Shown: positions 9,271-19,027, numbered from the stretch's first letter. The stretch is 64,000 nt of DNA from Massilia sp. Root133 (GCF_001426525.1 NZ_LMEW01000009.1:94045-158044), one strand, 5' to 3'. Numbers and translations: made by a program. The notes: generated by a model not told the origin, from the letters alone.

Positions 9271-10061
9271 CGGAGGCAAGCGCAATGGAAGCAGGCACGC
9301 AGGCCGCGCCGGCCGAATGCGGCGGCAGCACCCTCGTCGTCAAGGGACTGCAGAAGAGCTACGGCAAACGGCTCGTCGTGCGCGACGTGTCGCTGCAGGT
9401 GGCGTGCGGCGAAGTGGTCGGCCTGCTGGGCCCGAACGGCGCAGGCAAGACGACCTCGTTCTACATGATCGTGGGCCTCGTGCCGTCGGACGCCGGCAGC
9501 ATCGACATCAACGGCACCGACATCACGGGCCTGCCGATCCACCGGCGCGCGCTGCTCGGGCTGTCGTACCTGCCGCAGGAAGCGTCCGTGTTCCGCAAGC
9601 TGACGGTGGAAGAGAACATCCGCGCCGTGCTGGAATTGCAGCGCGAGAACGGCAAGTCGCTCACCAAGGCGCGCATCACCGAACGTCTCGACGAGCTGCT
9701 GACCGAGCTGCAGATCGAGAAGCTGCGCGAGAGCCCGGCGCTGTCGCTGTCCGGTGGCGAACGCCGCCGGGTGGAGATCGCGCGCGCGCTCGCGACCAAT
9801 CCGCGCTTCGTGCTGCTGGACGAACCGTTCGCCGGCGTGGATCCAATCGCGGTGATCGAGATCCAACGCATCGTGCGCTTCCTGAAGGAGCGCGGCATCG
9901 GCGTGCTGATCACGGACCATAATGTGCGCGAGACGCTGGGCATCTGCGACCGCGCCTACATCATCAACCAGGGCGCGGTGCTGGCGTCGGGCCGTCCCGA
10001 CGACATCATCGCCAACGAATCGGTACGCCGCGTCTACCTGGGCGAACACTTCCGAATGTAG
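9267..10061 (+). CDS. lptB: LPS export ABC transporter ATP-binding protein LptB
   Basis: A 264-residue ABC ATPase that powers LPS extraction with LptFG. It has Walker [10 protein letters not shown] (about residues 56-64), the signature [15 protein letters not shown] (about 160-174), Walker [14 protein letters not shown] and the switch histidine in ITDHNVRET. Compared with E. coli LptB it has an N-terminal extension of about 20 residues before the first strand; a second ATG at 9285 would shorten it. It overlaps lptA by four bases and rpoN follows two bases after its stop. Confidence 0.96.
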   Translation: MTEASAMEAGTQAAPAECGGSTLVVKGLQKSYGKRLVVRDVSLQVACGEVVGLLGPNGAGKTTSFYMIVGLVPSDAGSIDINGTDITGLPIHRRALLGLSYLPQEASVFRKLTVEENIRAVLELQRENGKSLTKARITERLDELLTELQIEKLRESPALSLSGGERRRVEIARALATNPRFVLLDEPFAGVDPIAVIEIQRIVRFLKERGIGVLITDHNVRETLGICDRAYIINQGAVLASGRPDDIIANESVRRVYLGEHFRM

Positions 10062-10063
10062 TC

Positions 10064-11566
10064 ATGAAACAGACGCTGCAACTCAAGACCTCACAGCACC
10101 TTGCACTGACGCCGCAACTGCAGCAATCGATCCGCCTGCTGCAGTTGTCCACGCTCGAGCTGCACCAGGAAATCGAGCAGGTCCTGAGCGAGAACCCGCT
10201 GCTCGAACGGCTCGACGATCCGCTCGACCGCTCCGTGCGGTTGCTGGCCGACGGCGCTATCAACAGCGCCCCGGCGTCATCGCAGGCAAGCGAGGCGCCG
10301 GCCGCGCAGGGCAACGGCGAGGAAGGCGGCAGCGCGCCCGCCGAGAACGCCAATGGCGAAGCGAATGACGCCGGCGGCGAGGGCGGAGAAAGCGGCGGCG
10401 AAGGCGGCGAGGACTGGGGCGAATACGGCCGCAGCAGCGGCAGCGGCGGCGAGGACGAGGACGGCCGCCCGCAGCTGGAAGCGAGCCCCGTCACCCTGCG
10501 CGAGCATTTGATGGAACAGGTGCGCCTGACGTGCTGCGCGGCGCGCGACTGCGCGCTCGTGGAACTCGTCGTCGACGCGCTCGACGACAACGGCTACCTG
10601 GAAGAACCGCTGGAAGACATCCACGCGCGCCTGCCGGAAGAACTCGAGATCGAGTTCGACGAATTGCGCACGGCGCTCGCCATGGTGCAGAGCATGGACC
10701 CGCCCGGCGTGGGCGCGCGCAGCGCGGCCGAGTGCCTGGCGCTGCAGATCCGCCGCATGCCCGGCGTGCCGATGGTGACGCGGCGCATGGCGCTCGTCAT
10801 CGTCGAAAAATACCTGACGTGGTTCGCGCAGCGCGAATTCAACAAGCTGAAGAAGGCGCTCGATTGCGACGACGAAGACCTGCGCGAAGCCCAGGCCGTC
10901 ATCCGCCAGTGCAATCCGCATCCGGGCGCGGCGTTCGCGTCGGACGTGTCGGACTTCGTCGTGCCCGACGTGATCGTGCGCCGCGCCAAGGATGGCTGGA
11001 GCGTGCTGCTGAATCCGGAAGTGATGCCGCGCCTGCGCGTGAACAGCCTGTACGCGTCGCTGATGAAGCAGGGCAAATCGGAAACACAGATGAACGCGCA
11101 GTTGCAGGAAGCCAAGTGGCTCATCAAGAACATGCGCCAGCGCTTCGACACGATCCTGCGTGTAGCCCAAGCAATTGTCGATCGCCAGCGCAACTTTTTT
11201 TCCCATGGCGCAGTCGCGATGCGGCCCCTTGTTTTACGTGAGATAGCTGATACACTAGGTCTACACGAGAGCACAATTTCTCGAGTCACAACTCAGAAAT
11301 ATATGCTGACCCCGCACGGCATGTTCGAGTTGAAGTATTTCTTCGGGAGTCACGTTGCCACCGAAGCGGGAGGCGAAGCATCGTCGACGGCAATACGGGC
11401 CCTCATCGTACAACTCACAGGAGCAGAAGACCCCAAGAATCCATTATCCGATAGCAAGATCGCGGAGATGCTAGGGGAACAGGGAATGGTCATCGCGCGA
11501 CGCACGGTCGCAAAATACCGTGAGGCGCTGAAAATCCCGCCCGTCAGTCTCCGCAAATCCTTGTAA
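10064..11566 (+). CDS. rpoN: RNA polymerase sigma-54 factor
   Basis: A 500-residue sigma-54. Region I (residues 1-50) is glutamine- and leucine-rich and contacts enhancer-binding activators; region II (about 75-145) is a long acidic Gly/Glu/Ser-rich low-complexity linker; the core-binding domain and helix-turn-helix follow; the RpoN box [10 protein letters not shown] near residue 480 recognises the -24 element. All regions are intact. It follows lptB by two bases, the usual proteobacterial order. Codon use changes abruptly near 11160: upstream codons end almost always in G or C, downstream ones much less often. Confidence 0.97.
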   Translation: MKQTLQLKTSQHLALTPQLQQSIRLLQLSTLELHQEIEQVLSENPLLERLDDPLDRSVRLLADGAINSAPASSQASEAPAAQGNGEEGGSAPAENANGEANDAGGEGGESGGEGGEDWGEYGRSSGSGGEDEDGRPQLEASPVTLREHLMEQVRLTCCAARDCALVELVVDALDDNGYLEEPLEDIHARLPEELEIEFDELRTALAMVQSMDPPGVGARSAAECLALQIRRMPGVPMVTRRMALVIVEKYLTWFAQREFNKLKKALDCDDEDLREAQAVIRQCNPHPGAAFASDVSDFVVPDVIVRRAKDGWSVLLNPEVMPRLRVNSLYASLMKQGKSETQMNAQLQEAKWLIKNMRQRFDTILRVAQAIVDRQRNFFSHGAVAMRPLVLREIADTLGLHESTISRVTTQKYMLTPHGMFELKYFFGSHVATEAGGEASSTAIRALIVQLTGAEDPKNPLSDSKIAEMLGEQGMVIARRTVAKYREALKIPPVSLRKSL

Positions 11567-11629
11567 CAAACACTGTCCCATTGCGCTAGATGCGCGCACG
11601 GCAGGCAGTGCATCTTCAAAGGAGTGTGT

Positions 11630-11989
11630 ATGAATCTCACAATCAGCGGACATCATCTCGATGTAACTCCAGCCATCCGAGAATACGTACAGAACAAGCT
11701 CGAACGCATCACCCGTCATTTCGATCAAGTGATCGACTCCCATGTCATCCTCTGCATCGACAATCTCACCGAGAAAGAAAAACGCCAGAAAGCCGAGATC
11801 AACCTGCGTCTCGCGGGCAAGATCGTCCATGTCGCCAGTGCCGCGCACGATCTATACGCCGCGATCGACATGTTGATGGACCGCCTGGACCGCCAGGTCG
11901 TCAAGTACAAGCAAATGCTCAAGGACCATGACAACGCGTGTATCAAGCGCATGTCCGAGGGTGGGGAGGAAGAGCCCGCCGCAGCGTGA
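11630..11989 (+). CDS. hpf: Ribosome hibernation promoting factor / sigma-54 modulation protein
   Basis: A 119-residue HPF/YfiA-family protein (NLTISGHHLDVTPAIREYV at the start, then the alpha-beta fold) that binds the 30S subunit and promotes ribosome dimers when growth slows. Length matches the short HPF form without the C-terminal dimerisation domain. ATG 11630 is supported by AAAGGAG six bases upstream; an in-frame GTG at 11624 is less likely. It is the last gene of the kds-lpt-rpoN operon, followed by a terminator at 12018. In many betaproteobacteria ptsN comes next, but here that block lies inverted about 2 kb away. Confidence 0.95.
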   Translation: MNLTISGHHLDVTPAIREYVQNKLERITRHFDQVIDSHVILCIDNLTEKEKRQKAEINLRLAGKIVHVASAAHDLYAAIDMLMDRLDRQVVKYKQMLKDHDNACIKRMSEGGEEEPAAA

Positions 11990-12017
11990 TGCCACGCTTG
12001 CAGTAGGACCATGAACG

Positions 12018-12047
12018 AAGGGCGCATCGGCGCCCTTTTCGTTTTTC
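12018..12047 (+). terminator. Rho-independent terminator after hpf
   Basis: AAGGGCGC (12018-12025) and GCGCCCTT (12030-12037) form a perfect 8-base stem with a four-base ATCG loop, followed by TTTTCGTTTTT. It ends the kdsD-to-hpf operon and isolates it from the acyl-CoA hydrolase gene that starts at 12092. Confidence 0.88.
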
Positions 12048-12091
12048 TGGACGCTACAATGCTGGTCTGATTATTTCAATAACAACGAGAC

Positions 12092-13168
12092 ATGACTGCA
12101 CACGTTCTGACGCGGGTTGCCAACCGCACCGGCATCATCACCCTGGACCGCCCAAAGGCGCTGAACTCGCTGTCGCTGGACATGGTCCGCGCGCTCACCG
12201 CCACGCTGCTCGCCTGGCGTAATGACGCCGGCATCGACGCCGTCGTCATCGGGAGCAGCAGCGAAAAGGCCTTGTGCGCCGGCGGCGACATCCGCTTTTT
12301 CCACGAGGCCGGCAAAGCCACGCCGCAGACCGGCAGCCCGCTGCTGGAAGATTTCTTCACCGAAGAATACGCGCTCAACCACCTCATTCACTTCTATCCG
12401 AAGCCGTACATTGCGCTGATGGATGGCGTCGTGATGGGCGGCGGGATGGGCATCGCGCAGGGCGGGCCGGATTGCGGCCTGCGCATCGTGACGGAGCGCT
12501 CGAAGATCGCCATGCCCGAGGTGAACATCGGGCTGTTCCCGGACGTGGGCGGCAGTCATTTCCTGTCGCATGCACCGGGCCGCCTGGGCCACTATCTCGG
12601 CGTGACGGGCGCGACCATCGGCGCGGCCGATGCGATCTACGTCGGCCTGGCCGACGTGTTCGTGCCGGGCGCGCAGCTGGATGCGCTGCGCGCGCTGATC
12701 GAGACGACGCCGGGGGCGGAATTGCCCGCCGCGATCCGCGCGTTCGCCGCGCCGTTCCCGGCTGGCGCGAGCGAACTGGAAGCGCAGCGCGACGCGATCG
12801 ACCGCCATTTCGGCGCGGACTCCGTCGCGGCCGTGATGGCGTCGCTGGAGACGGATGCGAGCCCGTTCGCGCAAAAGACGCTGGCCACGCTGCGCCAGCG
12901 CTCGCCGCTGATGATGTCCGTGACGCGCGAGATGCTCGTGCGCGGGGAAGCGCTTGGCGTGGCGGACTGCCTGCGCATGGAGCGCTCGCTCGTGCGCCGC
13001 ACGTTCGAACACGGCGAAGTGCTCGAAGGCGTGCGCGCGCTCGTGATCGACAAGGACAATGCGCCGCGTTGGAATCCGCCCACGCTCGATGCGGTCACGC
13101 CGGAGATGGTCGCGTGGTTCTTCGCGCCCGTCTGGCCCGGGCACGCGCATCCACTCCGCGATTTGTGA
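12092..13168 (+). CDS. Enoyl-CoA hydratase/isomerase family protein, 3-hydroxyisobutyryl-CoA hydrolase type
   Basis: The 358-residue protein is a crotonase-fold enzyme with the extended C-terminus of 3-hydroxyisobutyryl-CoA hydrolases (valine degradation). It shows the oxyanion segments CAGGDIRFF (about residue 66) and VMGGGMGIAQGG (about 115) and the family-specific MPEVNIGLFPDVGGSHFL segment (about 142-160) that carries the acidic catalytic residues. Its stop overlaps a GTG start of the next gene. The gene and its neighbour sit between the hpf terminator and the inverted ptsN block. A broader enoyl-CoA hydratase role is the alternative. Confidence 0.85.
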   Translation: MTAHVLTRVANRTGIITLDRPKALNSLSLDMVRALTATLLAWRNDAGIDAVVIGSSSEKALCAGGDIRFFHEAGKATPQTGSPLLEDFFTEEYALNHLIHFYPKPYIALMDGVVMGGGMGIAQGGPDCGLRIVTERSKIAMPEVNIGLFPDVGGSHFLSHAPGRLGHYLGVTGATIGAADAIYVGLADVFVPGAQLDALRALIETTPGAELPAAIRAFAAPFPAGASELEAQRDAIDRHFGADSVAAVMASLETDASPFAQKTLATLRQRSPLMMSVTREMLVRGEALGVADCLRMERSLVRRTFEHGEVLEGVRALVIDKDNAPRWNPPTLDAVTPEMVAWFFAPVWPGHAHPLRDL

Positions 13169-13617
13169 TCGCGCTGCGCTTCGAATCCGAGCTGGCTGCC
13201 GCGCCGGACACGGTGTGGCGCCGGGTCACGTCCGTCGAGGGCATCGCCGACGAGATGACGCCGCTGCTGCGCATGACGTTCCCGCGCGGGATGTGGACGC
13301 TGCCGGGGGATGTCGTGCCGGGACAGCGCCTGTGCCGCAGCTGGCTGTTGTTGTTGCGCGTGCTGCCCATCGACCGGAGCGACCTCGCGCTCGTCGAACT
13401 CGAGCCGGGCCGGCGTTTTTTGGAGCGCTCGCCGATGCTGTCGATGGCGTTCTGGCAGCACGAGCGCATCGTCGCGCCGTCGGCGCGGGGCACGCGGGTC
13501 GTCGACAACCTGACGTTCCGTTCGCGCCTGCTGCCGCGCGTGCTCGCGCGCGCGAGCGTGGCGCTGTTGTTCCGCCATCGCCATGCGCGGCTGCGCCGGC
13601 GCTTCGGCATCGGCTGA
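13165..13617 (+). CDS. SRPBCC-like hypothetical protein
   Basis: A 150-residue protein starting at GTG 13165, which overlaps the stop of the preceding gene (GTGA). The opening strand (IALRFESELAAAPDTVW, then RRVTSVEGIADEMTPLL) is that of START/Bet v1-type SRPBCC proteins such as polyketide cyclases and CoxG-like proteins. Translational coupling with the acyl-CoA hydrolase suggests a related role, but the ligand is unknown. Codon use matches its neighbours, so I believe it is a real gene. It converges with rapZ, 16 bases apart. Confidence 0.7.
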   Translation: MIALRFESELAAAPDTVWRRVTSVEGIADEMTPLLRMTFPRGMWTLPGDVVPGQRLCRSWLLLLRVLPIDRSDLALVELEPGRRFLERSPMLSMAFWQHERIVAPSARGTRVVDNLTFRSRLLPRVLARASVALLFRHRHARLRRRFGIG

Positions 13618-13633
13618 ATTCGCGTTGGCCGTA

Positions 13634-14497
13634 TCAGGGCTGCTCGCGGTGGCGCACGACGACCCGTTCCGTGTCGCTGAAATACGCGCCGAGCCGTTCC
13701 GCCATGTACACGGAGCGGTGCTGGCCGCCCGTGCAACCGACGGCCACGGTGAGATAGCTGCGGTTGTCCTTCTTGAACGACGGCAGCCACTTGGCGATGA
13801 ACGCGCGGATGTCGGACAGCAGCTCGGCCGCCTGCGGCTGGGCGTCGAGGAAGGCGATCACGGGCGCGTCCCTGCCGTTCAGCGGGCGCAAGGTGAGGTC
13901 GTAATACGGATTCGGCACGGCGCGCACGTCGAACACGAAGTCGGCATCGAGCGGCACACCGCGCTTGAATGCGAACGATTCGAAATACAGCGTCAGCGGC
14001 GCGTAGGTGACCTCGGCCAGTTCCTTGATCCACGCGCGCAGCTTGTTGGCCGACAGTTCGGACGTGTCGATCACGTGGCCCATCTTCTCGATCTGCCCCA
14101 GCCGGTCGCGTTCTTCCGAAATGCATTCGATCAGCGTGCGGCGCGACGCCGGGTTCTCGCCCGGGCGCAGTTCGTGCGACAGCGGGTGGCTGCGGCGCGT
14201 CTCGGAAAAACGGGCCACGAGCGAGTGCGTGCTGGCCGTCAGGAAGATCACCTTGACCTGGTGGCCTTCCTCCCGCAGCGCAGCGACCGTCGTCGGCAGT
14301 TCGGCCAGGGACTCCGCGCTGCGCGCATCGACGGCGACGGCGATGCGCCTGGTTTCGTCGCCTTCGATACTGCCGACGAGCGCCGGCAGCAGGGCGGGGG
14401 GCAGGTTGTCGACGCAATAGTAGCCAGCGTCTTCGAGGACGTTCAGGGCGACGGATTTACCGGAGCCCGAGATACCGGTGATGAGTAGGATGCGCAT
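13634..14497 (-). CDS. rapZ: RNase adapter protein RapZ
   Basis: The 287-residue protein has the P-loop GISGSGKS at residues 8-15, a Walker B-like region and the conserved C-terminal domain ([16 protein letters not shown]) that binds amino-sugar signals. In enterobacteria RapZ delivers the small RNA GlmZ to RNase E; in betaproteobacteria its target is less clear. ATG 14497 begins the P-loop strand; the frame runs 14 codons further upstream without a good start. It is the last gene of ptsN-hprK-rapZ, 71 bases after hprK. Confidence 0.95.
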   Translation of the reverse strand: MRILLITGISGSGKSVALNVLEDAGYYCVDNLPPALLPALVGSIEGDETRRIAVAVDARSAESLAELPTTVAALREEGHQVKVIFLTASTHSLVARFSETRRSHPLSHELRPGENPASRRTLIECISEERDRLGQIEKMGHVIDTSELSANKLRAWIKELAEVTYAPLTLYFESFAFKRGVPLDADFVFDVRAVPNPYYDLTLRPLNGRDAPVIAFLDAQPQAAELLSDIRAFIAKWLPSFKKDNRSYLTVAVGCTGGQHRSVYMAERLGAYFSDTERVVVRHREQP

Positions 14498-14568
14498 GGC
14501 GCGATGATAGCATCGGCAAGTCTTTGCCGCATCGCACAAGGCTTATGGATGAGGTATTTGCAACAGCG

Positions 14569-15504
14569 TCAGTCGCTGCTCATCGCCTGTCTTTGCCTTT
14601 CCATGAACTCCTGCAGCGTATCGATCCCGCGCAGCTGCAGGATCGTATTGCGCACCGCAGCTTCCAGCAGCACCGCGATGTTGCGGCCGGCCGCGACGGG
14701 AATGACCACTTTGCGGATCGGCAGGCCCAGCACGTCCTCGGTGGGGAAGTGGAAGGGCAGGCGTTCGACTTCCTCGTCCAGCGCGCCCCGTTTGACGAGG
14801 TGGACGATCAATTTGAGGCGCATCTTGCGGCGCACCGCCGTCTCGCCGAAGATCGCCTTGATGTCCAGCAGGCCCAGGCCGCGCACTTCGAGCAGGTTCT
14901 GCAGCAGGGGCGGGCAGCGGCCCTCGATCATGTTCGGGGCGATGCGCGAGAATTCGACGGCATCGTCGGCGACGAGACCGTGCGAGCGCGAGATCAGTTC
15001 CAGGCCCAGCTCGCTCTTGCCGAGGCCCGAGTCGCCCGTGATCAGCACGCCGACGCCCAGCACGTCCATGAACACGCCGTGCATGATGACGCGCTGCGCC
15101 AGCTTCTTCGACAGGTACACGCGCAGGTAGTCGATGACCTGCGCAGCCGGCAGCGGCGTCGAGAACAGCGGGATATTCTGCTCGTCGCAGATGGCGAGGA
15201 TGTCCGGCGGGGTGTCGAGACCCTGGGCGATGAACAGCGCCGGCGGACCGCCCGCGATCAGTTCGCCGATCAGGTGGCTGCGCGACCCGGATTTCAGGCG
15301 CTGGTAGTAATTCAGTTCCTGGTGACCGAACACCTGCATGCGGCCCGGGTGGATCAGGTTCAGGTGGCCGACCTGGTCCGCGGCGGAGACGGCGTCGCCG
15401 GAAATCTGGCGTTCTCCGCCCGGAAATCCGGCGAACCAGCCCAGTTGCAGGCTGTCGCGGTTGTCGTCATACAGCCGTTGGATGGTCAGCGGGGATTGCA
15501 GCAT
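14569..15504 (-). CDS. hprK: HPr kinase/phosphorylase
   Basis: A 311-residue bifunctional enzyme that phosphorylates and dephosphorylates a serine of HPr-type proteins. The N-terminal domain covers about residues 1-130. The C-terminal kinase domain has the P-loop GDSGLGKS at 157-164, the conserved histidine in the preceding VIMHG, and the signature [11 protein letters not shown] (about 210). It lies between ptsN and rapZ on the same strand, 16 bases after ptsN, as in the nitrogen-PTS clusters of betaproteobacteria. Confidence 0.96.
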   Translation of the reverse strand: MLQSPLTIQRLYDDNRDSLQLGWFAGFPGGERQISGDAVSAADQVGHLNLIHPGRMQVFGHQELNYYQRLKSGSRSHLIGELIAGGPPALFIAQGLDTPPDILAICDEQNIPLFSTPLPAAQVIDYLRVYLSKKLAQRVIMHGVFMDVLGVGVLITGDSGLGKSELGLELISRSHGLVADDAVEFSRIAPNMIEGRCPPLLQNLLEVRGLGLLDIKAIFGETAVRRKMRLKLIVHLVKRGALDEEVERLPFHFPTEDVLGLPIRKVVIPVAAGRNIAVLLEAAVRNTILQLRGIDTLQEFMERQRQAMSSD

Positions 15505-15520
15505 GGTCGCTTTCGCAAGG

Positions 15521-16003
15521 TCAGCCGAGGGCTTGCAGGCTCGGTTGCCAGTTGATGATGCGTTCGTAGACGGACTTCGGATCCGTGTCCGTGCTCAAGG
15601 CCGTGCGAATTGCCTCATCCGAAAACAGTTCCGCGATCTCCGACAGGATTTCCAGGTGCTGTTGCGTGACGTGGTCGGGGATCAGTAGGAAAAAGAGCAG
15701 CTTCACGGGCTGGCCGTCCGGCGATTCGAACGGGATCGGCTCGGCCAGGCGCACGAACGCGGCCAGCGGCGATTTGAGGCTTTTGCTGCCCTTGATGCGG
15801 CCATGCGGCACGGCGACGCCATGACCGAGTCCGGTGGACCCGAGACGCTCGCGCGCAAACAGGTTTTCCGACACGGTGGAGCGGGCGATGCCGCAGTTGT
15901 TCTCGAAGATCAGGCCGGCCTGCTCGAAGGCGCGCTTCTTGCTCGACACTTCGATGTCCAGCTGCACGTTCTCGAGCGAGAGGATTTTGCTTAGATTAGT
16001 CAT
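15521..16003 (-). CDS. ptsN: PTS IIA-like nitrogen-regulatory protein PtsN (EIIA-Ntr)
   Basis: A 160-residue EIIA-Ntr with the phosphorylated histidine in GVAVPHGR (His67). It receives phosphate from the Npr/EI-Ntr relay and regulates potassium and nitrogen or carbon balance; it does not transport sugar. It is first in the ptsN-hprK-rapZ transcript, with a well-formed promoter about 45-70 bases upstream of its ATG. Confidence 0.96.
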   Translation of the reverse strand: MTNLSKILSLENVQLDIEVSSKKRAFEQAGLIFENNCGIARSTVSENLFARERLGSTGLGHGVAVPHGRIKGSKSLKSPLAAFVRLAEPIPFESPDGQPVKLLFFLLIPDHVTQQHLEILSEIAELFSDEAIRTALSTDTDPKSVYERIINWQPSLQALG

Positions 16004-16046
16004 AACACGCTTCTATTGCGGTGCACCTGGGTGCTTGCGAGCGGGA

Positions 16047-16075
16047 ATTATAGGCCTGTTTTATGGCCGTGTAAT
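16047..16075 (-). promoter_or_regulatory. Sigma-70 promoter for ptsN-hprK-rapZ
   Basis: Read on the minus strand, ATTACA (16075-16070) and a perfect TATAAT (16052-16047) are separated by 17 bases. Transcription would start near 16040, giving a leader of about 37 bases before the ptsN ATG at 16003. The AT-rich boxes stand out against the GC-rich background. Confidence 0.7.
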
Positions 16076-16337
16076 TCGATTTTGCACGCCGTCCGATGCC
16101 TGTGTGATCCCTGCCGCAAACCTTTGCACAAGGATCCCGTACCCGGCTATCCGGCGAGCGCAATTTCCGCCACGAAATCCCGGGTTTCACGCATGAAACG
16201 TCTTCCCGGGGCCTCTTTTACCGATTTTTCTAGCGCTTGGTTGCCGTTTTACACATCCGGAAACATCGTGAAGGATGTCGCCGGAAACGTACACTGTAGA
16301 TGGGGACGAACGATCAAAAATCACCCATCCGCATTGT
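16076..16337. other. Intergenic region upstream of the ptsN promoter, no gene seen
   Basis: Together with the ptsN leader and promoter this forms a 334-base gap between ptsN and the 3' end of queF. The open frames here are short, have no ribosome site and no codon bias. I see no tRNA, terminator with a T-run or repeat in it. Confidence 0.6.
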
Positions 16338-17168
16338 TCATTGGCGCGCGGCACGCAAATTCGGCGGTTTGGCGGTGCTGAAATTGGCGCGCCACGGATT
16401 GATGTCCAGGCCGCCACGCCGGGTATAGCGGGCGTAGACCGCCAGCTTGTTCGGCTTGCACTGGCGCAGGATGTCCGTGAAGATGCGCTCGACACATTGC
16501 TCGTGGAATTCGTTGTGCTCGCGGAAGCCGATCAGGTAGCGCAGCAGGCTTTCCTGGTCGATCTGCGGACCGACGTAGCGGATCTGCACGCTGCCCCAGT
16601 CCGGCTGGCCCGTGACGAGGCAGTTCGATTTGAGCAGGTGCGACACGAGGGTTTCCTCGACCGCGGCTTCCTCGTGGTTGGCCTTGAGGAGTTCCGGCGA
16701 CGGACTGTAATTGTCGATCTCGACGTCGAGGCGGTCGAGCAGGAGGCCGTCCAGCTCGCCCATTTTCAGCTTGTCGAAGTCTTCGGGCAAGGTCAGCGCC
16801 GCATGCACGGGCGCGCCGACTGCGGTCGACAAGTCTTCGCGCAGCAGGGCCAGCAGGGCGTCCGTGTTGGCCAGACGGGTCTGGTTGAACGAATTCAGGT
16901 AGAGCTTGAAGGATTTCGATTCGACGATGTTGGGCGAATCGGCCGGTACCGTGAAGGTCGCGATGGCGACCTGCGGCTTGCCGCGCATGTTCAGCCACGA
17001 CAGTTCGTAGGCGTTCCAGATGTCGACGCCGAAGAAGGGCAGCGTGCCCGCCAGGCCGAGTTCGTCGCGCTTTTGCTGGCGCGGGATGGGAAACAGCAGC
17101 TCCGGCGCATATTCGGTCTGGTAGGCCGAGTTTTTGCCAAGAGGCGATTGATCAGGGGTATTGGTCAT
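16338..17168 (-). CDS. queF: NADPH-dependent 7-cyano-7-deazaguanine reductase
   Basis: The 276-residue protein is the long, two-domain YqcD/QueF type, which reduces preQ0 to preQ1 in queuosine synthesis. The family motif [12 protein letters not shown] is at residues 83-94 and the catalytic cysteine is Cys183 in [16 protein letters not shown] 17168 was preferred to the upstream open frame because the preceding 44 codons have no homologous look. It is downstream of ilvA on the same strand, with a 12-base-pair stem-loop between them. Confidence 0.96.
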   Translation of the reverse strand: MTNTPDQSPLGKNSAYQTEYAPELLFPIPRQQKRDELGLAGTLPFFGVDIWNAYELSWLNMRGKPQVAIATFTVPADSPNIVESKSFKLYLNSFNQTRLANTDALLALLREDLSTAVGAPVHAALTLPEDFDKLKMGELDGLLLDRLDVEIDNYSPSPELLKANHEEAAVEETLVSHLLKSNCLVTGQPDWGSVQIRYVGPQIDQESLLRYLIGFREHNEFHEQCVERIFTDILRQCKPNKLAVYARYTRRGGLDINPWRANFSTAKPPNLRAARQ

Positions 17169-17277
17169 GGTGTGTACTCGAAGCCGGCCACAAGCGTGAC
17201 GATGCCGGTCCGGCGGCGGCAAAGCGGCGTATCGTACACCTTTCCGGCAATCGTTGCGCGCCCGGTTAACACATCCA

Positions 17278-17304
17278 GTGATTGATGCCGGGGGCATCAA
17301 TCAC
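17278..17304. other. Perfect 12-base-pair stem-loop between ilvA and queF
   Basis: GTGATTGATGCC (17278-17289) and GGCATCAATCAC (17293-17304) are exact reverse complements with a GGG loop. Neither strand has a T-run after the stem, so it is not a standard intrinsic terminator. It may stop or protect the ilvA mRNA 3' end, 12 bases past the ilvA stop. Confidence 0.6.
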
Positions 17305-17315
17305 CGCGCCATGCA

Positions 17316-18848
17316 TTACAGGAACAGCTTGTAGACCGGATTCGCGCTCTCGTCCCAATAGCGATAACCGAGCGTGGCGAGGAACTGGCGGAACTCGTCC
17401 ATTTCGCCGGACGGCACCTGCAGGCCGACGAGGATGCGGCCCACGTCGCCGCCCTGGTTCCGGTAGTGGAACAGGGAGATGTTCCAGTTCGGCGCCATGC
17501 TGTCCAGGAAGCGCATCAGCGCGCCCGGGCGCTCCGGGAATTCGAAGCGGTACAGCAGTTCGTCGTGCGCGAGCCCGCTCTTGCCGCCGACGAGGTGGCG
17601 CACGTGCTGCTTGGCCAGTTCGTCGTGCGTGAGGTCGAGGGTGCGGAAACCGTGCTCCTCGAACGTGCGCGCGACGGTGCCGGACTCGCTGCGGCTGCCG
17701 ATCTGCACGCCGACGAAGACGTGCGCCTCGCGCTCGTCGCTGATGCGGTAGTTGAATTCGGTGACGTTGCGCGGCCCGATCAGCGCGCAGAAGCGTTTGA
17801 AACTGCCGCGCTGCTCGGGGATCGTCACGGCGAACACGGCTTCGCGCGCCTCGCCCAGTTCGGCGCGCTCGGCGACGAAGCGCAGGCGGTCGAAGTTCAT
17901 GTTGGCGCCGCACGCGACGGCGACGAGCGTCTCGCCGCGCACCGGATTCTTCGACATCTGCGAACGTTCCACGTAGGCCTTCGCGCCCGCGATGGCCAGC
18001 GCGCCGGACGGTTCGACGATGCTGCGCGTATCGGTGAACACGTCCTTGATGGCGGCGCACAGCGCGTCGTTGTCGACGATGATGATTTCATCGACCAGTT
18101 CCTGGCACAGGCGGAAGGTCTCGGCACCGACCAGGCGCACGGCGGTGCCGTCCGCGAACAGGCCGACGTCCGGCAAGGTCACGCGTTCGCCGGCCTTCAG
18201 GCTGCGCGCCATCGCGTCCGAATCGTTCGTCTGCACGCCGATGATCTTGATGTCGGGGCGGATCTGTTTTACGTAGGCGGCCACGCCGCTGATCAGGCCG
18301 CCGCCGCCGATCGCGAGGAAGATCGCGTGGATCGGCGCCGAATGCTGGCGCAGGATCTCGACGCCGATCGTGCCCTGGCCGGCGATGACGTCCGGATCGT
18401 CGAACGGGTGCACGAACGCCAGCTTCTGTTCCTTTTCTAGCATCTGCGCATGGTTGAACGCATCCGTGTACGACTCGCCGTGCAGCACGACTTCCACGTT
18501 GCTGCCGCCGAACGCGCGCACCGCATCCACTTTCACGCTGGGCGTGGTGGTCGGCATCACGATCACGGCACGGCAGTTCAGCCGCGCCGCCGACATGGCG
18601 ACGCCCTGGGCGTGGTTGCCGGCCGACGCGCAAATCACGCCGCGTTTCAGTTGCGATTCCGACAGGTTGGCCATCTTGTTGTAGGCGCCGCGCAGCTTGA
18701 AGCTGAACACGCTCTGCATGTCCTCGCGCTTCAGGTAAATCTTGTTGTCGGTGCGCTTCGACAGGCTGGGGGCGTACTCCAGCGGGGTTTCGACGGCTAC
18801 GTCGTAGACGCGCGCGGTGAGGATTTTCTTGAGGTAGTCGGTAGTCAT
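17316..18848 (-). CDS. ilvA: Threonine ammonia-lyase, biosynthetic
   Basis: A 510-residue PLP enzyme converting threonine to 2-oxobutanoate for isoleucine. The PLP lysine is Lys51 in SFKLRGAYNK, the phosphate-binding loop is GGGGLISG near residue 180, and two ACT-like regulatory domains fill about 325-400 and 415-495, which is the long, isoleucine-inhibited IlvA form. It begins about 130 bases from a palindromic -10 element that it may share with the divergent membrane protein gene. Confidence 0.96.
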   Translation of the reverse strand: MTTDYLKKILTARVYDVAVETPLEYAPSLSKRTDNKIYLKREDMQSVFSFKLRGAYNKMANLSESQLKRGVICASAGNHAQGVAMSAARLNCRAVIVMPTTTPSVKVDAVRAFGGSNVEVVLHGESYTDAFNHAQMLEKEQKLAFVHPFDDPDVIAGQGTIGVEILRQHSAPIHAIFLAIGGGGLISGVAAYVKQIRPDIKIIGVQTNDSDAMARSLKAGERVTLPDVGLFADGTAVRLVGAETFRLCQELVDEIIIVDNDALCAAIKDVFTDTRSIVEPSGALAIAGAKAYVERSQMSKNPVRGETLVAVACGANMNFDRLRFVAERAELGEAREAVFAVTIPEQRGSFKRFCALIGPRNVTEFNYRISDEREAHVFVGVQIGSRSESGTVARTFEEHGFRTLDLTHDELAKQHVRHLVGGKSGLAHDELLYRFEFPERPGALMRFLDSMAPNWNISLFHYRNQGGDVGRILVGLQVPSGEMDEFRQFLATLGYRYWDESANPVYKLFL

Positions 18849-18960
18849 GATCGGTGCGGGGCTGTTCGGGTTCCGGGGCGACGCTGACTGTCCTGCTTGG
18901 TGGGTAACCGAGGCGAGCAGTGCGGCACGTAAGCTTGGTAGAGCCTGGCGTACCGTGTCG

Positions 18961-18987
18961 TTGCGAGGTGTTTCTCCTCATTATAAT
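18961..18987. promoter_or_regulatory. Possible bidirectional promoter between ilvA and the YqaA-like gene
   Basis: CATTATAATG (18979-18988) is palindromic and gives TATAAT on the plus strand at 18982-18987 and on the minus strand at 18985-18980. On the plus strand TTGCGA (18961-18966) precedes it by 15 bases. The minus-strand -35 is poor. One symmetrical -10 could thus serve both ilvA and the membrane protein gene. Confidence 0.4.
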
Positions 18988-19027
18988 GTACTCAACTTAT
19001 CCGTCCGCCGTCCATCCTTTCCTGCCG

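Noticed and set aside
10290..10470. Foreign insertion in rpoN
   Set aside because: The Gly/Glu-rich low-complexity stretch matches the naturally variable acidic region II of sigma-54.
16016..16381. Plus-strand ORF of 121 codons between ptsN and queF
   Set aside because: No ribosome site, no codon bias, overlaps the ptsN promoter and the queF 3' end.
17278..17304. Intrinsic terminator for ilvA
   Set aside because: The stem is perfect but there is no T-run on either strand, so I list it only as a stem-loop.
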